Notes: generated by a model not told the origin, from the letters alone. A DNA stretch of 64,000 nt from Lachnospiraceae bacterium NK4A144 (GCA_000424365.1 AUJT01000024.1:1-64000); one strand, 5' to 3'; positions 7,839 to 17,954 are shown, counted from the first letter of the stretch. Numbers and translations are program-made.

Positions 7839-10800
7839 ATGTCATTTGTGCATCTTCATACGCATACAGAATATTCCTTATTGGATGGCTCAAATAAAAT
7901 AAAAGAGTACGTGGCAAGGGTAAAAGCCCTTGGAATGACTGCGGCTGCCATTACGGATCATGGCGTTATGTACGGTGCGATTGATTTCTATAAAGCCTGC
8001 AGAGAAGCAGGGATAAATCCGGTACTTGGATGCGAAGTATATGTAGCTCCGGGATCCCGCTTTGACAAAGAAGCAGGTGCCGGACTCAATGATGACCGCT
8101 ACTACCATCTGGTCCTTCTGGCAGAAAATAATCATGGCTACGAAAACCTGATGAAGATCGTATCTATCGGTTTTACTGAAGGTTACTATTACAAACCACG
8201 AGTGGATCTTGAGGTACTTGAGAAATATCATGAGGGTATCATCTGTCTATCAGCCTGCCTTGCGGGAGAAATTCCAAAGAATATAGTAAGAGGTTTTAGG
8301 GAAGAGGCAGAAAAAGCGGCGCTCAGATATCAGGAGATCTTTGGAAAGGGAAATTTCTTTCTGGAGCTTCAGGATCACGGCATAAGTGATCAGCAGCTGG
8401 TGGATCAGACTCTTATCGCGATGTCTAAAAAGCTTGATATCCCATTAGTTGCCACAAACGATATCCACTATACTTACAAGGAAGATGAAAAGCCGCATGA
8501 CATCCTGCTATGTTTGCAGACCGGTCGGAAACTCAGTGATGAAGACCGTATGCGTTATGTAGGTGGGCAGTATTATGTTAAAACAGAAGAAGAGATGAGG
8601 GCACTGTTTCCTTATGCGCCGGAGGCTCTTGATAATACACAGAAAATTGCCGATAGATGCCATGTGGAGATTGAATTCCATAATACAAAGCTGCCGCATT
8701 TTGAAATCCCTCGTGAATTTCGGGTGTCTCTCCATAATGGTGAGGGAGAAAACGTACTTTCAGAGCAGTCTACACCGGAGGAGTCGTGGCTGTATCTCAA
8801 TTATCTCTGCGATAAGGGATTTAAGGAAAGATATCCGGAAGATGATGGCAAGCTCTATGAGCAGATGCAGTATGAGCTTTCCATTATTAAAAAGATGGGA
8901 TATGTTGACTATTTCCTTATTGTGTGGGACTACATCAATTTTGCCAGAACCCATGGCATAGGTGTTGGACCGGGGCGTGGATCAGCTGCGGGTGCTATAG
9001 TGTCCTATGCGCTGAGGATAACAGACATCGATCCGGCTAAGTATGATCTTCTCTTTGAGCGATTCCTGAATCCCGAGCGAGTATCCATGCCCGATATTGA
9101 CGTGGACTTCGCTTATGAAAGACGACAGGAAGTCATCGACTACGTGGTTCACAGATATGGTCGGTCTAAATGCGTACAGATCGTGACCTTCGGTACACTC
9201 GCGGCAAAAGGTGTTATCCGTGATGTGGCGAGAGTAATGGATCTGCCATATTCATTTGGCGACAATCTGGCAAAGATGATCCCGAATGAACTGAATATGA
9301 CTCTGGAAAAAGCTCTGGAGAACAATAATGACCTGCGTAAACTCTATGAGACGGATGACACGGTTCATACTCTTATAGACATGTGCAAGCGTCTGGAAGG
9401 TCTTCCGAGGCACACATCCATGCATGCAGCCGGTGTTTTGATCACGCCAGAGGCCGCGGATAACTATGTTCCATTGTCACGTGGTTCAAATGGAGAGATC
9501 ACGACCCAGTTTACCATGACTACTTTGGAAGAACTGGGACTCTTAAAGATGGATTTTCTGGGACTCCGTACCCTGACTGTTATCCAGAATGCAGTAGACT
9601 TTGTAAATGAGAAATTCCATGTAGGTCCATGGGATACTGCGCGCTATCCGTGGAGCGAAGCACACGAAGATCCTGCGATAGCGGAGAACGACCCAAGCAA
9701 CAATCCGGGAAGAGATCCGTATGCTATGTGCGATCCGTCACTGGCAACAGGAAATCCGGAGGAAGTAGGAAAAGACGGGAAATATCTTTCTATAGAAAAG
9801 ATAGACTACGATGATCCGAAAGTCCTGGCGTATATAGGAACAGGAGAAACAGACGGTGTATTCCAGCTTGAGTCGGGCGGAATGCAGAGGTTCATGAAGG
9901 AGCTGCATCCGGAATCTCTTGAAGATGTCATAGCGGGAATCGCGCTTTACCGTCCGGGGCCGATGGATTTTATACCGAAGTACATCGCAGGAAAGAAAGA
10001 CAAGGCAAATGTAAAGTTTGATTGTCCGGAACTGGAGCCTATCCTGAAGCCGACACATGGCTGTATAGTTTACCAGGAGCAGGTAATGCAGATCGTTCAG
10101 CAGCTCGGAGGCTATACTCTCGGGCGTGCGGATCTGGTGCGCCGTGCCATGAGTAAGAAAAAACAGCATGTCATGGAAGAAGAGCAGGCGAACTTTGTAT
10201 ACGGAAACAAAGATCAGAATGTTCCGGGATGCGTATCAAAGGGAATTGCCGAGGACGTAGCAAAAAAGATCTATGGCGACATGATGGATTTTGCGAAGTA
10301 TGCGTTCAATAAATCCCATGCAGCCTGCTACGCATTTGTAACCATGCAGACAGCGTTTCTTAAGCGCTACTTCCCGGTGGAGTTCATGGCGAGTCTCATG
10401 ACCAGTGTGCTTGATAATCCGCCCAAAATGTCAGGATATATGCTTTCCTGTCGTTCTATGGGTATACAGCTTCTTCCGCCGGATGTTAATGAAGGTCACT
10501 CGGGATTTTCGCCTGCGGGAGATCATCAGATCCGTTATGGCCTGTCTGCCATCAAGGCAGTGGGTGTATCTGTTATCCATGCGTTGGAAGAAGAACGGGC
10601 TAATTACGGTAAATTCAAGGACTTCAGGGATTTCGTCGACAGAATGACAGGAAACGAAGTCAATAAGCGTACAGTAGAAGCTTTCATAAAGGCAGGAGCA
10701 TTGGATTCTCTGGGAGGCACCAGAAAGCAGTTTATGTCTGTCTATCAGCAGATGATGGATGCAGCTGCGGATGAAAAGAAAAATACCATGAGCGGTCAGA

Positions 10801-11516
10801 TGTCGATCTTTGACCTGATGGGAAGCAGTGCGGAAAAGTACAGAGCAACAAAACTTCCGGACGTGGGAGAATTTCCTAAGGAAGTCCGGCTTATGTTTGA
10901 AAAGGAAGTACTCGGTATATACCTTTCGGGACATCCGCTCGAAGAATACGAAAGTCTCATGGTAAAGCACAGTAACGTTAAATCTGTGGATTTTGCTCTA
11001 AACCCGGAGACGAACCGGATAGGCCTTTCGGTAGGACAGAGAGTGACCATAGGTGGACTCATAGCTGCAGTTCAGATAAAGCAGACAAAGAAGGGCGATA
11101 CCATGGCGATCCTTCTCGTGGAAGACCTCATAGGTTCTGTTGAGTGCATAGTATGGCCGCAGCAATACACGAAATACGCAAATGTCATCACTCAGGATAA
11201 CAAGGTATTTCTCAGCGGCAGAGTAAAGGCAGATGACGAGAAAGACGGTCAGCTCGTGGTCGATCAGGTGGAGACATTTGATGAGATCCCGCGGAAACTT
11301 TATATTCAGTTTGAAGATATGAAACAGTACGAGGAAAAATGGCAGGAACTTTTTGACACGCTGAAATACTCGGAAGGCAGGGACAATGTTGTCATCTATC
11401 TTAGGACTGAAAAAAAGAAACGTGTACTTCCCAGATCACAAAATGTCAATGCAGATCAGGGATTATTGGACAGACTAACGGCACTTTACGGTGAAAACAA
11501 TGTAAAGCTTGTATAA
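7839..11516 (+). CDS. dnaE: DNA polymerase III alpha subunit
   Basis: Replicative polymerase catalytic subunit of the DnaE type. The N-terminal PHP domain begins FVHLHTHTEYSLLDG and keeps the metal-binding histidines. The polymerase core has GVGPGRGSAAGAIVSY and the MPDIDVDF metal-binding motif, and further on GGMQRFMKELHPESLEDVIAGIALYRPGPM; an OB-fold region follows near residue 1050. Length is 1225 residues, longer than the usual about 1160, with an extra polar stretch of roughly 45 residues near residues 595-645 just before GVFQLES. The leader has an ATGATGAC/GTCATCAT dyad at 7769-7797. It appears monocistronic; pfkA has its own promoter. Confidence 0.95.
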   Translation: MSFVHLHTHTEYSLLDGSNKIKEYVARVKALGMTAAAITDHGVMYGAIDFYKACREAGINPVLGCEVYVAPGSRFDKEAGAGLNDDRYYHLVLLAENNHGYENLMKIVSIGFTEGYYYKPRVDLEVLEKYHEGIICLSACLAGEIPKNIVRGFREEAEKAALRYQEIFGKGNFFLELQDHGISDQQLVDQTLIAMSKKLDIPLVATNDIHYTYKEDEKPHDILLCLQTGRKLSDEDRMRYVGGQYYVKTEEEMRALFPYAPEALDNTQKIADRCHVEIEFHNTKLPHFEIPREFRVSLHNGEGENVLSEQSTPEESWLYLNYLCDKGFKERYPEDDGKLYEQMQYELSIIKKMGYVDYFLIVWDYINFARTHGIGVGPGRGSAAGAIVSYALRITDIDPAKYDLLFERFLNPERVSMPDIDVDFAYERRQEVIDYVVHRYGRSKCVQIVTFGTLAAKGVIRDVARVMDLPYSFGDNLAKMIPNELNMTLEKALENNNDLRKLYETDDTVHTLIDMCKRLEGLPRHTSMHAAGVLITPEAADNYVPLSRGSNGEITTQFTMTTLEELGLLKMDFLGLRTLTVIQNAVDFVNEKFHVGPWDTARYPWSEAHEDPAIAENDPSNNPGRDPYAMCDPSLATGNPEEVGKDGKYLSIEKIDYDDPKVLAYIGTGETDGVFQLESGGMQRFMKELHPESLEDVIAGIALYRPGPMDFIPKYIAGKKDKANVKFDCPELEPILKPTHGCIVYQEQVMQIVQQLGGYTLGRADLVRRAMSKKKQHVMEEEQANFVYGNKDQNVPGCVSKGIAEDVAKKIYGDMMDFAKYAFNKSHAACYAFVTMQTAFLKRYFPVEFMASLMTSVLDNPPKMSGYMLSCRSMGIQLLPPDVNEGHSGFSPAGDHQIRYGLSAIKAVGVSVIHALEEERANYGKFKDFRDFVDRMTGNEVNKRTVEAFIKAGALDSLGGTRKQFMSVYQQMMDAAADEKKNTMSGQMSIFDLMGSSAEKYRATKLPDVGEFPKEVRLMFEKEVLGIYLSGHPLEEYESLMVKHSNVKSVDFALNPETNRIGLSVGQRVTIGGLIAAVQIKQTKKGDTMAILLVEDLIGSVECIVWPQQYTKYANVITQDNKVFLSGRVKADDEKDGQLVVDQVETFDEIPRKLYIQFEDMKQYEEKWQELFDTLKYSEGRDNVVIYLRTEKKKRVLPRSQNVNADQGLLDRLTALYGENNVKLV

Positions 11517-11524
11517 GAGTTGTA

Positions 11525-11553
11525 TTGAAATCGCGAATTTTTTTTCGTATAAT
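11525..11553 (+). promoter_or_regulatory. Promoter of pfkA
   Basis: TTGAAA (11525-11530), exactly 17 bases, TATAAT (11548-11553): a near-consensus sigma-A promoter 93 bases before pfkA. Confidence 0.75.
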
Positions 11554-11645
11554 ATATCGACAAGTTTTTGACGAACGAAGTGATAAGTAAAAAACGGCGC
11601 TTCCATTATGGAACATAAGACCGGGTTCATGAAAGAGGTAGGAAA

Positions 11646-12632
11646 ATGGCAAAATCCGAAAAAGAGATCAAAACGATTGGTGTTCTGACAAGCGGCGGTG
11701 ACGCACCTGGTATGAATGCAGCAATCCGTGCCGTAACACGTAAGGCTATCAGAAACGGCCTTAAGGTTATGGGAATCGACAAGGGTTATCAGGGACTTCT
11801 TAATGAAGAGATCCGTCCCCTTACTGCTAAGGATGTTTCCAACTCCATTCAGAACGGTGGTACTATTTTGAGAACTGCACGTTCCGAGGAGTTCGGTACA
11901 GAAGAGGGTAAGATCAAGGGTGCAGAGATTCTCAAGAAGCACGGCATCGATGCTCTCGTAGTAATCGGCGGTGACGGTTCCTATAAGGGAGCTCTCGGAC
12001 TTTCACATCATGGAATCGGTGTTATCGGTCTTCCGGGTACGATCGATCTGGATATTGCCTGCACAGATTATACGATCGGTTTCGATACAGCTGTTAACAC
12101 AGCAATGGACGCTATTGACAAGGTAAGAGATACATCCAGCTCACATGAGAGATGTTCCATCATCGAGGTTATGGGACGTCGTGCAGGTTACATCGCTCTG
12201 TGGTGCGGTGTTGCCAGCGGTGCTGAGGAGATCCTTCTTCCTGAGGTTTATGATTACGATGAGCAGACTATCATCAACCACATCATCGAGGCAAGAAAGA
12301 TCGGAAAGACACACTTCCTTATCGTAAACGCTGAGGGTATTGGACATTCCGTATCAATGGCTCGCAGAATCGAAGCTGCTACAGGTATGGAGACACGTGC
12401 TACTATCCTCGGATACATGCAGCGTGGTGGTTCACCGACATGTAAGGATCGTTTCTATGCTTCCATCATGGGCGCAAAGGCAGCAGATCTTCTTGCAGAG
12501 GGTACTATCAACCGTGTAGTTTGTCATGCAAACGGTGAGTTCGTTGATTACGATATCGACGAGGCTCTTGCAATGACAAAGAAGGTTCCTGATTACTACG
12601 TAGAAGTAGCCAGAGCTCTGGCTCGCGGCTGA
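11646..12632 (+). CDS. pfkA: ATP-dependent 6-phosphofructokinase
   Basis: Phosphorylates fructose 6-phosphate to fructose 1,6-bisphosphate in glycolysis. 328 residues. The N-terminal IGVLTSGGDAPGMNAAIRAV nucleotide-binding loop is clear. GGDGSYKGA carries Gly where pyrophosphate-dependent enzymes have Asp, so ATP use is expected. The catalytic loop reads GTIDLDI, keeping both aspartates of the usual GTIDNDI but with Leu for Asn. GFDTAVNTAMDAIDKVRDT and EVMGRRAGYIAL follow the family pattern. Ribosome binding site AAGAGGTAGG. The rRNA methyltransferase begins 27 bases downstream and may be co-transcribed. Confidence 0.94.
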   Translation: MAKSEKEIKTIGVLTSGGDAPGMNAAIRAVTRKAIRNGLKVMGIDKGYQGLLNEEIRPLTAKDVSNSIQNGGTILRTARSEEFGTEEGKIKGAEILKKHGIDALVVIGGDGSYKGALGLSHHGIGVIGLPGTIDLDIACTDYTIGFDTAVNTAMDAIDKVRDTSSSHERCSIIEVMGRRAGYIALWCGVASGAEEILLPEVYDYDEQTIINHIIEARKIGKTHFLIVNAEGIGHSVSMARRIEAATGMETRATILGYMQRGGSPTCKDRFYASIMGAKAADLLAEGTINRVVCHANGEFVDYDIDEALAMTKKVPDYYVEVARALARG

Positions 12633-12659
12633 TAAAATATAGAGAAAGGAATGGTCGGA

Positions 12660-13433
12660 ATGAAGGGAAGCAATATTGAAGTGCTTTCTTCAATCTCGAA
12701 CCCGAAGCTTCGCCGTGTGCGTGAGCTTCTTGACCGTTCCCGTGCGCGTAAGAAAGAAGATGCATTTGTCGTAGAAGGAATCCGGATGTTCCGGGAAATT
12801 CCCGAAGACAGACTTATGGAGACATTCATATCTGAAAAGTTCCATGAGGAAAATCCTTCGATACGCGGCTCTGTAGTAAAGAATGAGGTATTTCAGAAAC
12901 TGAGTGATACAAGGACGCCACAGGGTGTTCTCACAGTAGTCCGGCAGCGTCATTATGCGCTACCGGATATTCTGCAGGGAAAAAACGGGCTTTGGCTCAT
13001 TCTGGAGGGAATCCAAGACCCGGGCAACCTTGGCACGATGATTCGGACCGGAGAAGGTGCCGGAATATCGGGCATCATTATGGATCGGAATACGGCGGAT
13101 TTCTATTCGCCGAAAACAGTCCGGTCGACAATGGGCGCGGTCTTCCGAGTACCTTTTTTCTATACAGAGGATCTGGCAGGAACAGTCAGAGAGATAAAGA
13201 AAACAGGAATAACTACATACGCAGCTCATCTTGACGGCAAGAAAATGTACCACGAGATCAACTATGCGGATCGCACGGCGTTCCTTATAGGAAATGAGGG
13301 CAACGGACTTAGCGACGAGCTCACATCTCTTGCGGACATTAAGCTCAGGATACCGATGCAGGGACAGGTAGAGTCACTGAATGCAGCGATATCGGCAGCT
13401 CTTTTGATGTACAGATATATGACAGGAAGATAG
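12660..13433 (+). CDS. TrmH/SpoU-family RNA 2'-O-methyltransferase
   Basis: SPOUT-class SAM-dependent RNA methyltransferase. An N-terminal substrate-binding part ([14 protein letters not shown]...VVEGIRMF, an L30e-like fold) is followed by the catalytic domain with the three SpoU motifs: [29 protein letters not shown], and [21 protein letters not shown], which builds the SAM-binding knot. It probably methylates rRNA, but the target nucleotide cannot be told. ATG 12660 is preferred, with AGAAAGGA nine bases upstream; ATG 12651 directly abuts that site. Confidence 0.88.
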   Translation: MKGSNIEVLSSISNPKLRRVRELLDRSRARKKEDAFVVEGIRMFREIPEDRLMETFISEKFHEENPSIRGSVVKNEVFQKLSDTRTPQGVLTVVRQRHYALPDILQGKNGLWLILEGIQDPGNLGTMIRTGEGAGISGIIMDRNTADFYSPKTVRSTMGAVFRVPFFYTEDLAGTVREIKKTGITTYAAHLDGKKMYHEINYADRTAFLIGNEGNGLSDELTSLADIKLRIPMQGQVESLNAAISAALLMYRYMTGR

Positions 13434-13470
13434 ATTTTTTGGCGGCTTCAAAAATTGGAGGAGAGATACC

Positions 13471-14469
13471 ATGGCATCACTGAAGAACAGAAACTTTCTC
13501 ACGTTAAAGGATTTCACACCGGATGAGATACGTGAATTCCTTGATCTGGCAGCTTATTTCAAGGAATTGAAAAAGGCAGGAACACCTCATGACAAGCTCA
13601 GAGGAAAGAATGTTGCCCTGATCTTTGAAAAGACCAGCACCAGAACACGCTGTGCTTTTGAAGTGGGTGCACATGATCTCGGAATCCAGACGACATATCT
13701 TGATTCCACAGGTTCACAGATCGGAAAGAAAGAGAGTATCGCAGATACTGCATCTGTTCTGGGACGTATGTTTGATGGTATTGAGTACAGAGGATACGGC
13801 CAGGAACGTGTAGAAGCTTTGGCAAAGTATGCTGAGGTACCTACTTGGAATGGTCTCACAAACGAGTATCATCCGACTCAGATCCTCGCTGATATGCTGA
13901 CGATCCGTGAGCACCTCGGCACAGAGAAAGGTCAGAAATTCGTGTACATGGGTGATGCCCGTTATAATATGGGAAATTCTCTGATGATCGGATGTGCAAA
14001 GCTTGGTCTTCATTTCACAGCCTGCGCTCCGGAAAAGTACTGGCCGAATAGCGAGCTTGTGGAGCAGTGCAAAGAATGGGCAGCTGAGTCCGGCGGAAGC
14101 ATCACACTTTCTTCTGATCCGAAGGAAGCTGTAAAGGGCGCAAATGTCATTTATACTGATGTATGGGTATCTATGGGCGAACCTGATGAGGTATGGGCAG
14201 AGCGTATCGCAGATCTCACACCGTATAAGGTAACCATGGAGATTATGGATCTCGCAGCAGAAAATGCGATATTTATGCACTGTTTGCCGGCTTTCCATGA
14301 TCATGAAACAACAGTCGGAAAAGAAATGGGAGAAAAGTTCCACTTTGACGATATGGAAGTGACAGACGAAGTATTCCAAAAGTACAGAACGGTGCTCTTT
14401 GATGAAGCAGAGAACCGCATGCACACAATAAAGGCAGTAATGGCAGCTACACTCGGATATGAAAAATAA
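13471..14469 (+). CDS. argF: Ornithine carbamoyltransferase
   Basis: Makes citrulline from ornithine and carbamoyl phosphate. 332 residues. Key motifs are [13 protein letters not shown] (carbamoyl-phosphate loop STRTR), [34 protein letters not shown], and HCLPAFHD (catalytic Cys, HCLP). Ribosome binding site GGAGGAGAG. Anabolic and catabolic forms cannot be separated by sequence alone; no deiminase or carbamate kinase gene is adjacent. The next gene starts on the base after its stop codon. Confidence 0.93.
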   Translation: MASLKNRNFLTLKDFTPDEIREFLDLAAYFKELKKAGTPHDKLRGKNVALIFEKTSTRTRCAFEVGAHDLGIQTTYLDSTGSQIGKKESIADTASVLGRMFDGIEYRGYGQERVEALAKYAEVPTWNGLTNEYHPTQILADMLTIREHLGTEKGQKFVYMGDARYNMGNSLMIGCAKLGLHFTACAPEKYWPNSELVEQCKEWAAESGGSITLSSDPKEAVKGANVIYTDVWVSMGEPDEVWAERIADLTPYKVTMEIMDLAAENAIFMHCLPAFHDHETTVGKEMGEKFHFDDMEVTDEVFQKYRTVLFDEAENRMHTIKAVMAATLGYEK

Positions 14470-14766
14470 ATGGACGAGGAGCAGAGAAAGCCGGGAAAGC
14501 GCCATCCGATGAGCCGGGAAAACAGGATAAGGCTCCAGATAGATCTGTGTAATCTGATCATGGGGCTTGTCGTGATAGTTTTATCGATAATAATCATGAG
14601 CACAGAGACAGATCTGACAAAAACGCTGTATCCTGTACTTTTTTTCCTCGGAGCAGCAATGATGGCTCTTAACAGTATCCGCTATATAAGGAGAAAGAAT
14701 CTGCTGTCGCTGTTATTTATAGTGATAGCGGCAGTCCTTGTGGCGGTCGGCATGTATGCGATGTGA
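14470..14766 (+). CDS. Small membrane protein of unknown function
   Basis: 98 residues: a basic, polar N-terminus of about 25 residues, then three closely spaced hydrophobic segments (LIMGLVVIVLSIIIM, LYPVLFFLGAAMMAL, LSLLFIVIAAVLVAVGMYAM). It starts immediately after argF with no clear Shine-Dalgarno, so translation may depend on termination of argF. A second ATG at 14515 is a possible start. It overlaps or abuts birA. It resembles small three-helix proteins common in Lachnospiraceae but no function is known. Confidence 0.65.
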   Translation: MDEEQRKPGKRHPMSRENRIRLQIDLCNLIMGLVVIVLSIIIMSTETDLTKTLYPVLFFLGAAMMALNSIRYIRRKNLLSLLFIVIAAVLVAVGMYAM

Positions 14767-14771
14767 ATATT

Positions 14772-15758
14772 ATGGCAGGAAGTTTATTAGATTTTTTATC
14801 GGGAAGAGAAGGATTTGTCTCTGGTCAGGAGATCGCTGACAGTCTTGGTATCTCTCGAAATGCTGTGTGGAAAGCAGTTCAGAAAGTTCGTAAAGAAGGC
14901 TATGATATAGAAGCTGTGCCTCATAAGGGCTATCGCATACGTAGTAATGCGGAAGCTTTTGGTGAGGGTTCTATCAGGGCTGAACTCAGCACAAAATGGC
15001 TGGGTGCGGGAGACAAGACGATCTTTCGTGAAGTAACAGGTTCTACAAATGATGACATAAAGCAGTGCGCGGAACAGGGAGCTCCGGAAGGGCTTGTGAT
15101 CGTAGCTGATACACAGACTGCCGGCAAGGGCAGGAGAGGTCGTGTATGGAATAACCCTACAGGCGTAAATATCGCTATGAGCTATCTGCTCCGACCGGAT
15201 TTTGTGCCGGATATCGCACCTATGATGACGCTTGTCATGGCACTCGCGGCAGCTGACGGCATAAATCGCGTGACAGGACTTGAAACCGGTATCAAATGGC
15301 CTAATGACATAGTTATAAATGGAAAAAAACTGGTTGGGATTTTAACAGAAATGTCAGTTGAACCCGATTTTATACATTATGTTGTTATAGGAACAGGTAT
15401 AAATGTAAATCAGGAAGAATTTCCTGATGATATAAGTGATAAGGCCACGTCTCTGTTATTGGAGACCGGACATAAAGTGTCACGTGCAGCAGTGACGGGG
15501 GCTGTGACCACATCATTTGAAAAATATTACGAGATGTTCCGTAAGACAAATGATCTGTCCGGGCTTGTAGAAGAGTACGATCGCTTGTGCGTAAATGTTA
15601 ATAATCAAGTACGTGTACTTGATCCGAAAGGTGAATGGAACGGTACAGCTCTTGGGATAAATGAAAAGGGTGAACTTCTTGTGAGACGTGAGGACGGAAC
15701 TGAAACGGCAGTATATGCGGGAGAGGTTTCCGTTCGCGGTGTCTACGGCTACGTATGA
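14772..15758 (+). CDS. birA: Bifunctional biotin-protein ligase / biotin operon repressor
   Basis: Class II BirA. An N-terminal winged helix (SGQEIADSLGISRNAVWKAV, residues about 15-35) precedes the ligase domain with the biotinyl-AMP loop AGKGRRGRVW, KWPNDIVINGKKLVGIL, and a small C-terminal SH3-like domain. It activates biotin with ATP and attaches it to carboxylase carrier lysines, and may also repress biotin genes through its HTH. Start ATG 14772 is chosen; a GTG at 14763 overlapping the upstream stop is possible. The next small gene follows within 27 bases. Confidence 0.9.
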   Translation: MAGSLLDFLSGREGFVSGQEIADSLGISRNAVWKAVQKVRKEGYDIEAVPHKGYRIRSNAEAFGEGSIRAELSTKWLGAGDKTIFREVTGSTNDDIKQCAEQGAPEGLVIVADTQTAGKGRRGRVWNNPTGVNIAMSYLLRPDFVPDIAPMMTLVMALAAADGINRVTGLETGIKWPNDIVINGKKLVGILTEMSVEPDFIHYVVIGTGINVNQEEFPDDISDKATSLLLETGHKVSRAAVTGAVTTSFEKYYEMFRKTNDLSGLVEEYDRLCVNVNNQVRVLDPKGEWNGTALGINEKGELLVRREDGTETAVYAGEVSVRGVYGYV

Positions 15759-15784
15759 AGAACAATTTAGGAAAGGACAGACAG

Positions 15785-16135
15785 ATGAGTGAAGTTAATG
15801 AGGTAGTGCTCTGCGCTGCCAATTCCTATGAGAGAAACTATTATCTGAATCCGGAATTCGGAAAGCTTCCGGATGCGGTAAAAGATGAGCTGAAGGCACT
15901 TAGCGCGCTTTTTGCTGAACAGGTCGGAGGTATCTTTGAGATACTCTTTGATGAAGAAGGCGAGATGATGATGCGTACCGATCATGAGCCGGGGGATTTC
16001 GGTTTCGATGAGATCGGTGCAGGACTTCTTATTAATAAAGTTAGAAGAGATCATGCGCAGTTATTTGAGGAATTAAGCCTCTTTTACCGGGTAGTATTTC
16101 TTGGAGAAAAGCTCGACCTGGATACAGAAAAGTAA
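15785..16135 (+). CDS. Small conserved protein, DUF6145-like
   Basis: 116-residue soluble acidic protein. The pattern VVLCAANSYERNYYLN ... LPDAVKDELKALSALFAEQVGGI ... GFDEIGAGLLINKVRRDHAQLFEELSLFYRVVFLG resembles the uncharacterised DUF6145 proteins found between birA and dusB in Lachnospiraceae; this assignment is from memory of the pattern. The start at 15785 has AGGAAAGGACAGACAG upstream, while the frame extends to 15755 without a site. No catalytic motif is evident. Confidence 0.7.
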   Translation: MSEVNEVVLCAANSYERNYYLNPEFGKLPDAVKDELKALSALFAEQVGGIFEILFDEEGEMMMRTDHEPGDFGFDEIGAGLLINKVRRDHAQLFEELSLFYRVVFLGEKLDLDTEK

Positions 16136-16207
16136 GAAAGAATGTAACTATTAAGGTCAGTCCGAAGCACTTGCTGCTGAGGACGCAAGAATATGATATG
16201 GGAGTGA

Positions 16208-16277
16208 GCATGCCCTTTGCCGAAGGCAAATTTACATGGGCATGTGAATTGTATCTGTGAAGGTACTGAACAGATAC
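16208..16277 (+). repeat. Nested dyads in the dusB leader
   Basis: GCATGCCC / GGGCATGT enclosing the hairpin TTTGCC-GAA-GGCAAA, followed by GTATCTGT / ACAGATAC. The central hairpin has the same GAA-capped design as the one inside the repeat at 161-309. It may be a diverged member of that repeat family or a leader structure of dusB. Confidence 0.4.
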
Positions 16278-16289
16278 GAAAGAATTTTT

Positions 16290-17234
16290 ATGCAAATAGG
16301 TAATATAAAGCTTGACAGTAACTTCATACTGGCACCGATGGCAGGGGTTTCTGACCTGCCATTTCGTCTTATATGCAGAGAAATGGGAGCCGGAATGGTA
16401 TGCACGGAGATGATAAGCGCAAAAGCTCTTCATTATAAAAATGTCGCTACCAAACAGCTCATGGCTACTCATCCGGGAGAACATCCCGTATCTCTTCAGA
16501 TATTTGGATCAGAACCCGATATCATGGCAGAGCAGGCAGCTGCGATAGAGGATCAGCCGTTTGAGATATTGGATATAAACATGGGATGCCCCATGCCGAA
16601 GATCGTAAATAACGGTGATGGTTCAGCACTTATGAAAGATCCAAAGCTCATCGGAGAGATTGTGAGCGCGGTGTCAAAAGCTACAAAGAAACCTGTAACT
16701 ATAAAGATCCGTCGCGGATTTGACGATGAACATATCAATGCAGTAGAGATCGCAAAGATCGCAGAGGCGTCAGGGGCAGCGGCAGTGCAGGTTCACGGTC
16801 GGACCAGAGAACAATATTATGAAGGAAAAGCTGACTGGGATATAATCCGTCAGGTAAAAGAAGCAGTAAAGATACCGGTCATCGGAAACGGAGATGTTAC
16901 GGGAATCGAGAGCGCCCGAAAGATGATGGAAGAAACCGGATGTGACGGCATATCGATAGGACGTGCAGCAAGAGGAAATCCGTGGATCTTTAAGGAGCTT
17001 GTGTCCGGAGAAAAATATCACCCGACTCTTGAAGAAAAGAAAGAGATCATGAAACGTCATGTTGCTCTTGAAGTTGAGTGGAAGGGCGAATATACGGCGG
17101 TTCGTGAGATGAGAAAACATGTTGCATGGTATACGGCAGGCATACCGCATTCGGCTCGTCTCCGTACACAATGTTGTTCAGTTGAGACCGCTGAAAGTTT
17201 ATACTCTCTCATCGATCTGTTCGGGACAGATTAA
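16290..17234 (+). CDS. dusB: tRNA-dihydrouridine synthase
   Basis: FMN-dependent reduction of uridine to dihydrouridine in the tRNA D-loop. 314 residues in a TIM-barrel. Markers are LAPMAGVSDLPFRLICREMGAG, the catalytic cysteine in NMGCPMPKI (about residue 98), VQVHGRTREQYYEGKADW, and GNGDVTG...GISIGRAARGNPWIF (phosphate-binding). The C-terminal helical part is present. ATG 16290 fits the usual N-terminus (MQIGNIKL); the frame runs back to GTG 16257 inside a palindrome. The dusB-greA-lysS order is common in this family of bacteria. Confidence 0.92.
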   Translation: MQIGNIKLDSNFILAPMAGVSDLPFRLICREMGAGMVCTEMISAKALHYKNVATKQLMATHPGEHPVSLQIFGSEPDIMAEQAAAIEDQPFEILDINMGCPMPKIVNNGDGSALMKDPKLIGEIVSAVSKATKKPVTIKIRRGFDDEHINAVEIAKIAEASGAAAVQVHGRTREQYYEGKADWDIIRQVKEAVKIPVIGNGDVTGIESARKMMEETGCDGISIGRAARGNPWIFKELVSGEKYHPTLEEKKEIMKRHVALEVEWKGEYTAVREMRKHVAWYTAGIPHSARLRTQCCSVETAESLYSLIDLFGTD

Positions 17235-17270
17235 GGAAAAAGTGATATGTCAGAGTTTCCCTAAAAAAAC

Positions 17271-17299
17271 TTGACATCCCCATACCGTACCACTATAAT
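17271..17299 (+). promoter_or_regulatory. Perfect consensus sigma-A promoter for greA
   Basis: TTGACA (17271-17276), 17-base spacer, TATAAT (17294-17299): both hexamers and the spacing match consensus. The 140-base leader contains GTGGAC/GTCCAC and GAGAC/GTCTC dyads. Confidence 0.9.
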
Positions 17300-17442
17300 T
17301 ACGAACGTTACGGTGGACTTAGTGTCGTTTTAGAAGGGTAAAAACTAACTCCGGCGCTTCATATTAAATGTCCACATAAGAAAGATTTGAGACAAAGGGG
17401 TCTCAGGTTACGATTTGAATTTATACAAGAGGTTGAAGAGAA

Positions 17443-17931
17443 ATGGCAGATGAGCATATCCCGGTAAAGAAAACTATACTGACAAGAGAAGGTCTTCAGA
17501 AGCTTCAGGATGAGCTTGACGATCTGAAGATCAATAAGCGTAAGGAAGTATCCATCGAGCTTAAGGAAGCAAGAGCTCAGGGTGACCTTTCCGAGAACGC
17601 TGAGTACGATGCAGCTAAGGCAGCAAAGCAGCAGATCGAGGACAGAATTACTGAGATCGAGACACTTCTCAAGCATGTTGAGGTAGTTGACGCCAGTGAA
17701 AATGCCAATGGTAAGATTGGTATCGGCAGCAAGGTAAAGATCCTTGATATCGAGTTTGATGAAGAGATGGATTTCACTATCACAGGTTCTACTGAGGCTA
17801 ATTCCCTTAAGGGAAAGATCAGTAACGAGTCTCCGGTTGGAAGAGCACTGCTCGGACATAAGGAAGGCGACACTGTTAAGGTTGAGACTCAGGCCGGTGA
17901 GCTTAAGTACAAGATCATCTCAGTTGCGTAA
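17443..17931 (+). CDS. greA: Transcription elongation factor GreA
   Basis: Rescues arrested RNA polymerase by stimulating transcript cleavage. 162 residues. The N-terminal coiled coil includes LTREGLQKLQDELDDLK and the acidic tip region GDLSENAEYDAAKAAKQ; the C-terminal globular domain ends with ISNESPVGRALLGHKEGDTVKVET. Full length. Driven by a consensus promoter and separated from lysS by a terminator, so lysS probably receives read-through transcription. Confidence 0.95.
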   Translation: MADEHIPVKKTILTREGLQKLQDELDDLKINKRKEVSIELKEARAQGDLSENAEYDAAKAAKQQIEDRITEIETLLKHVEVVDASENANGKIGIGSKVKILDIEFDEEMDFTITGSTEANSLKGKISNESPVGRALLGHKEGDTVKVETQAGELKYKIISVA

Positions 17932-17954
17932 TAGTTAATAGGTAACAAAGAGGA

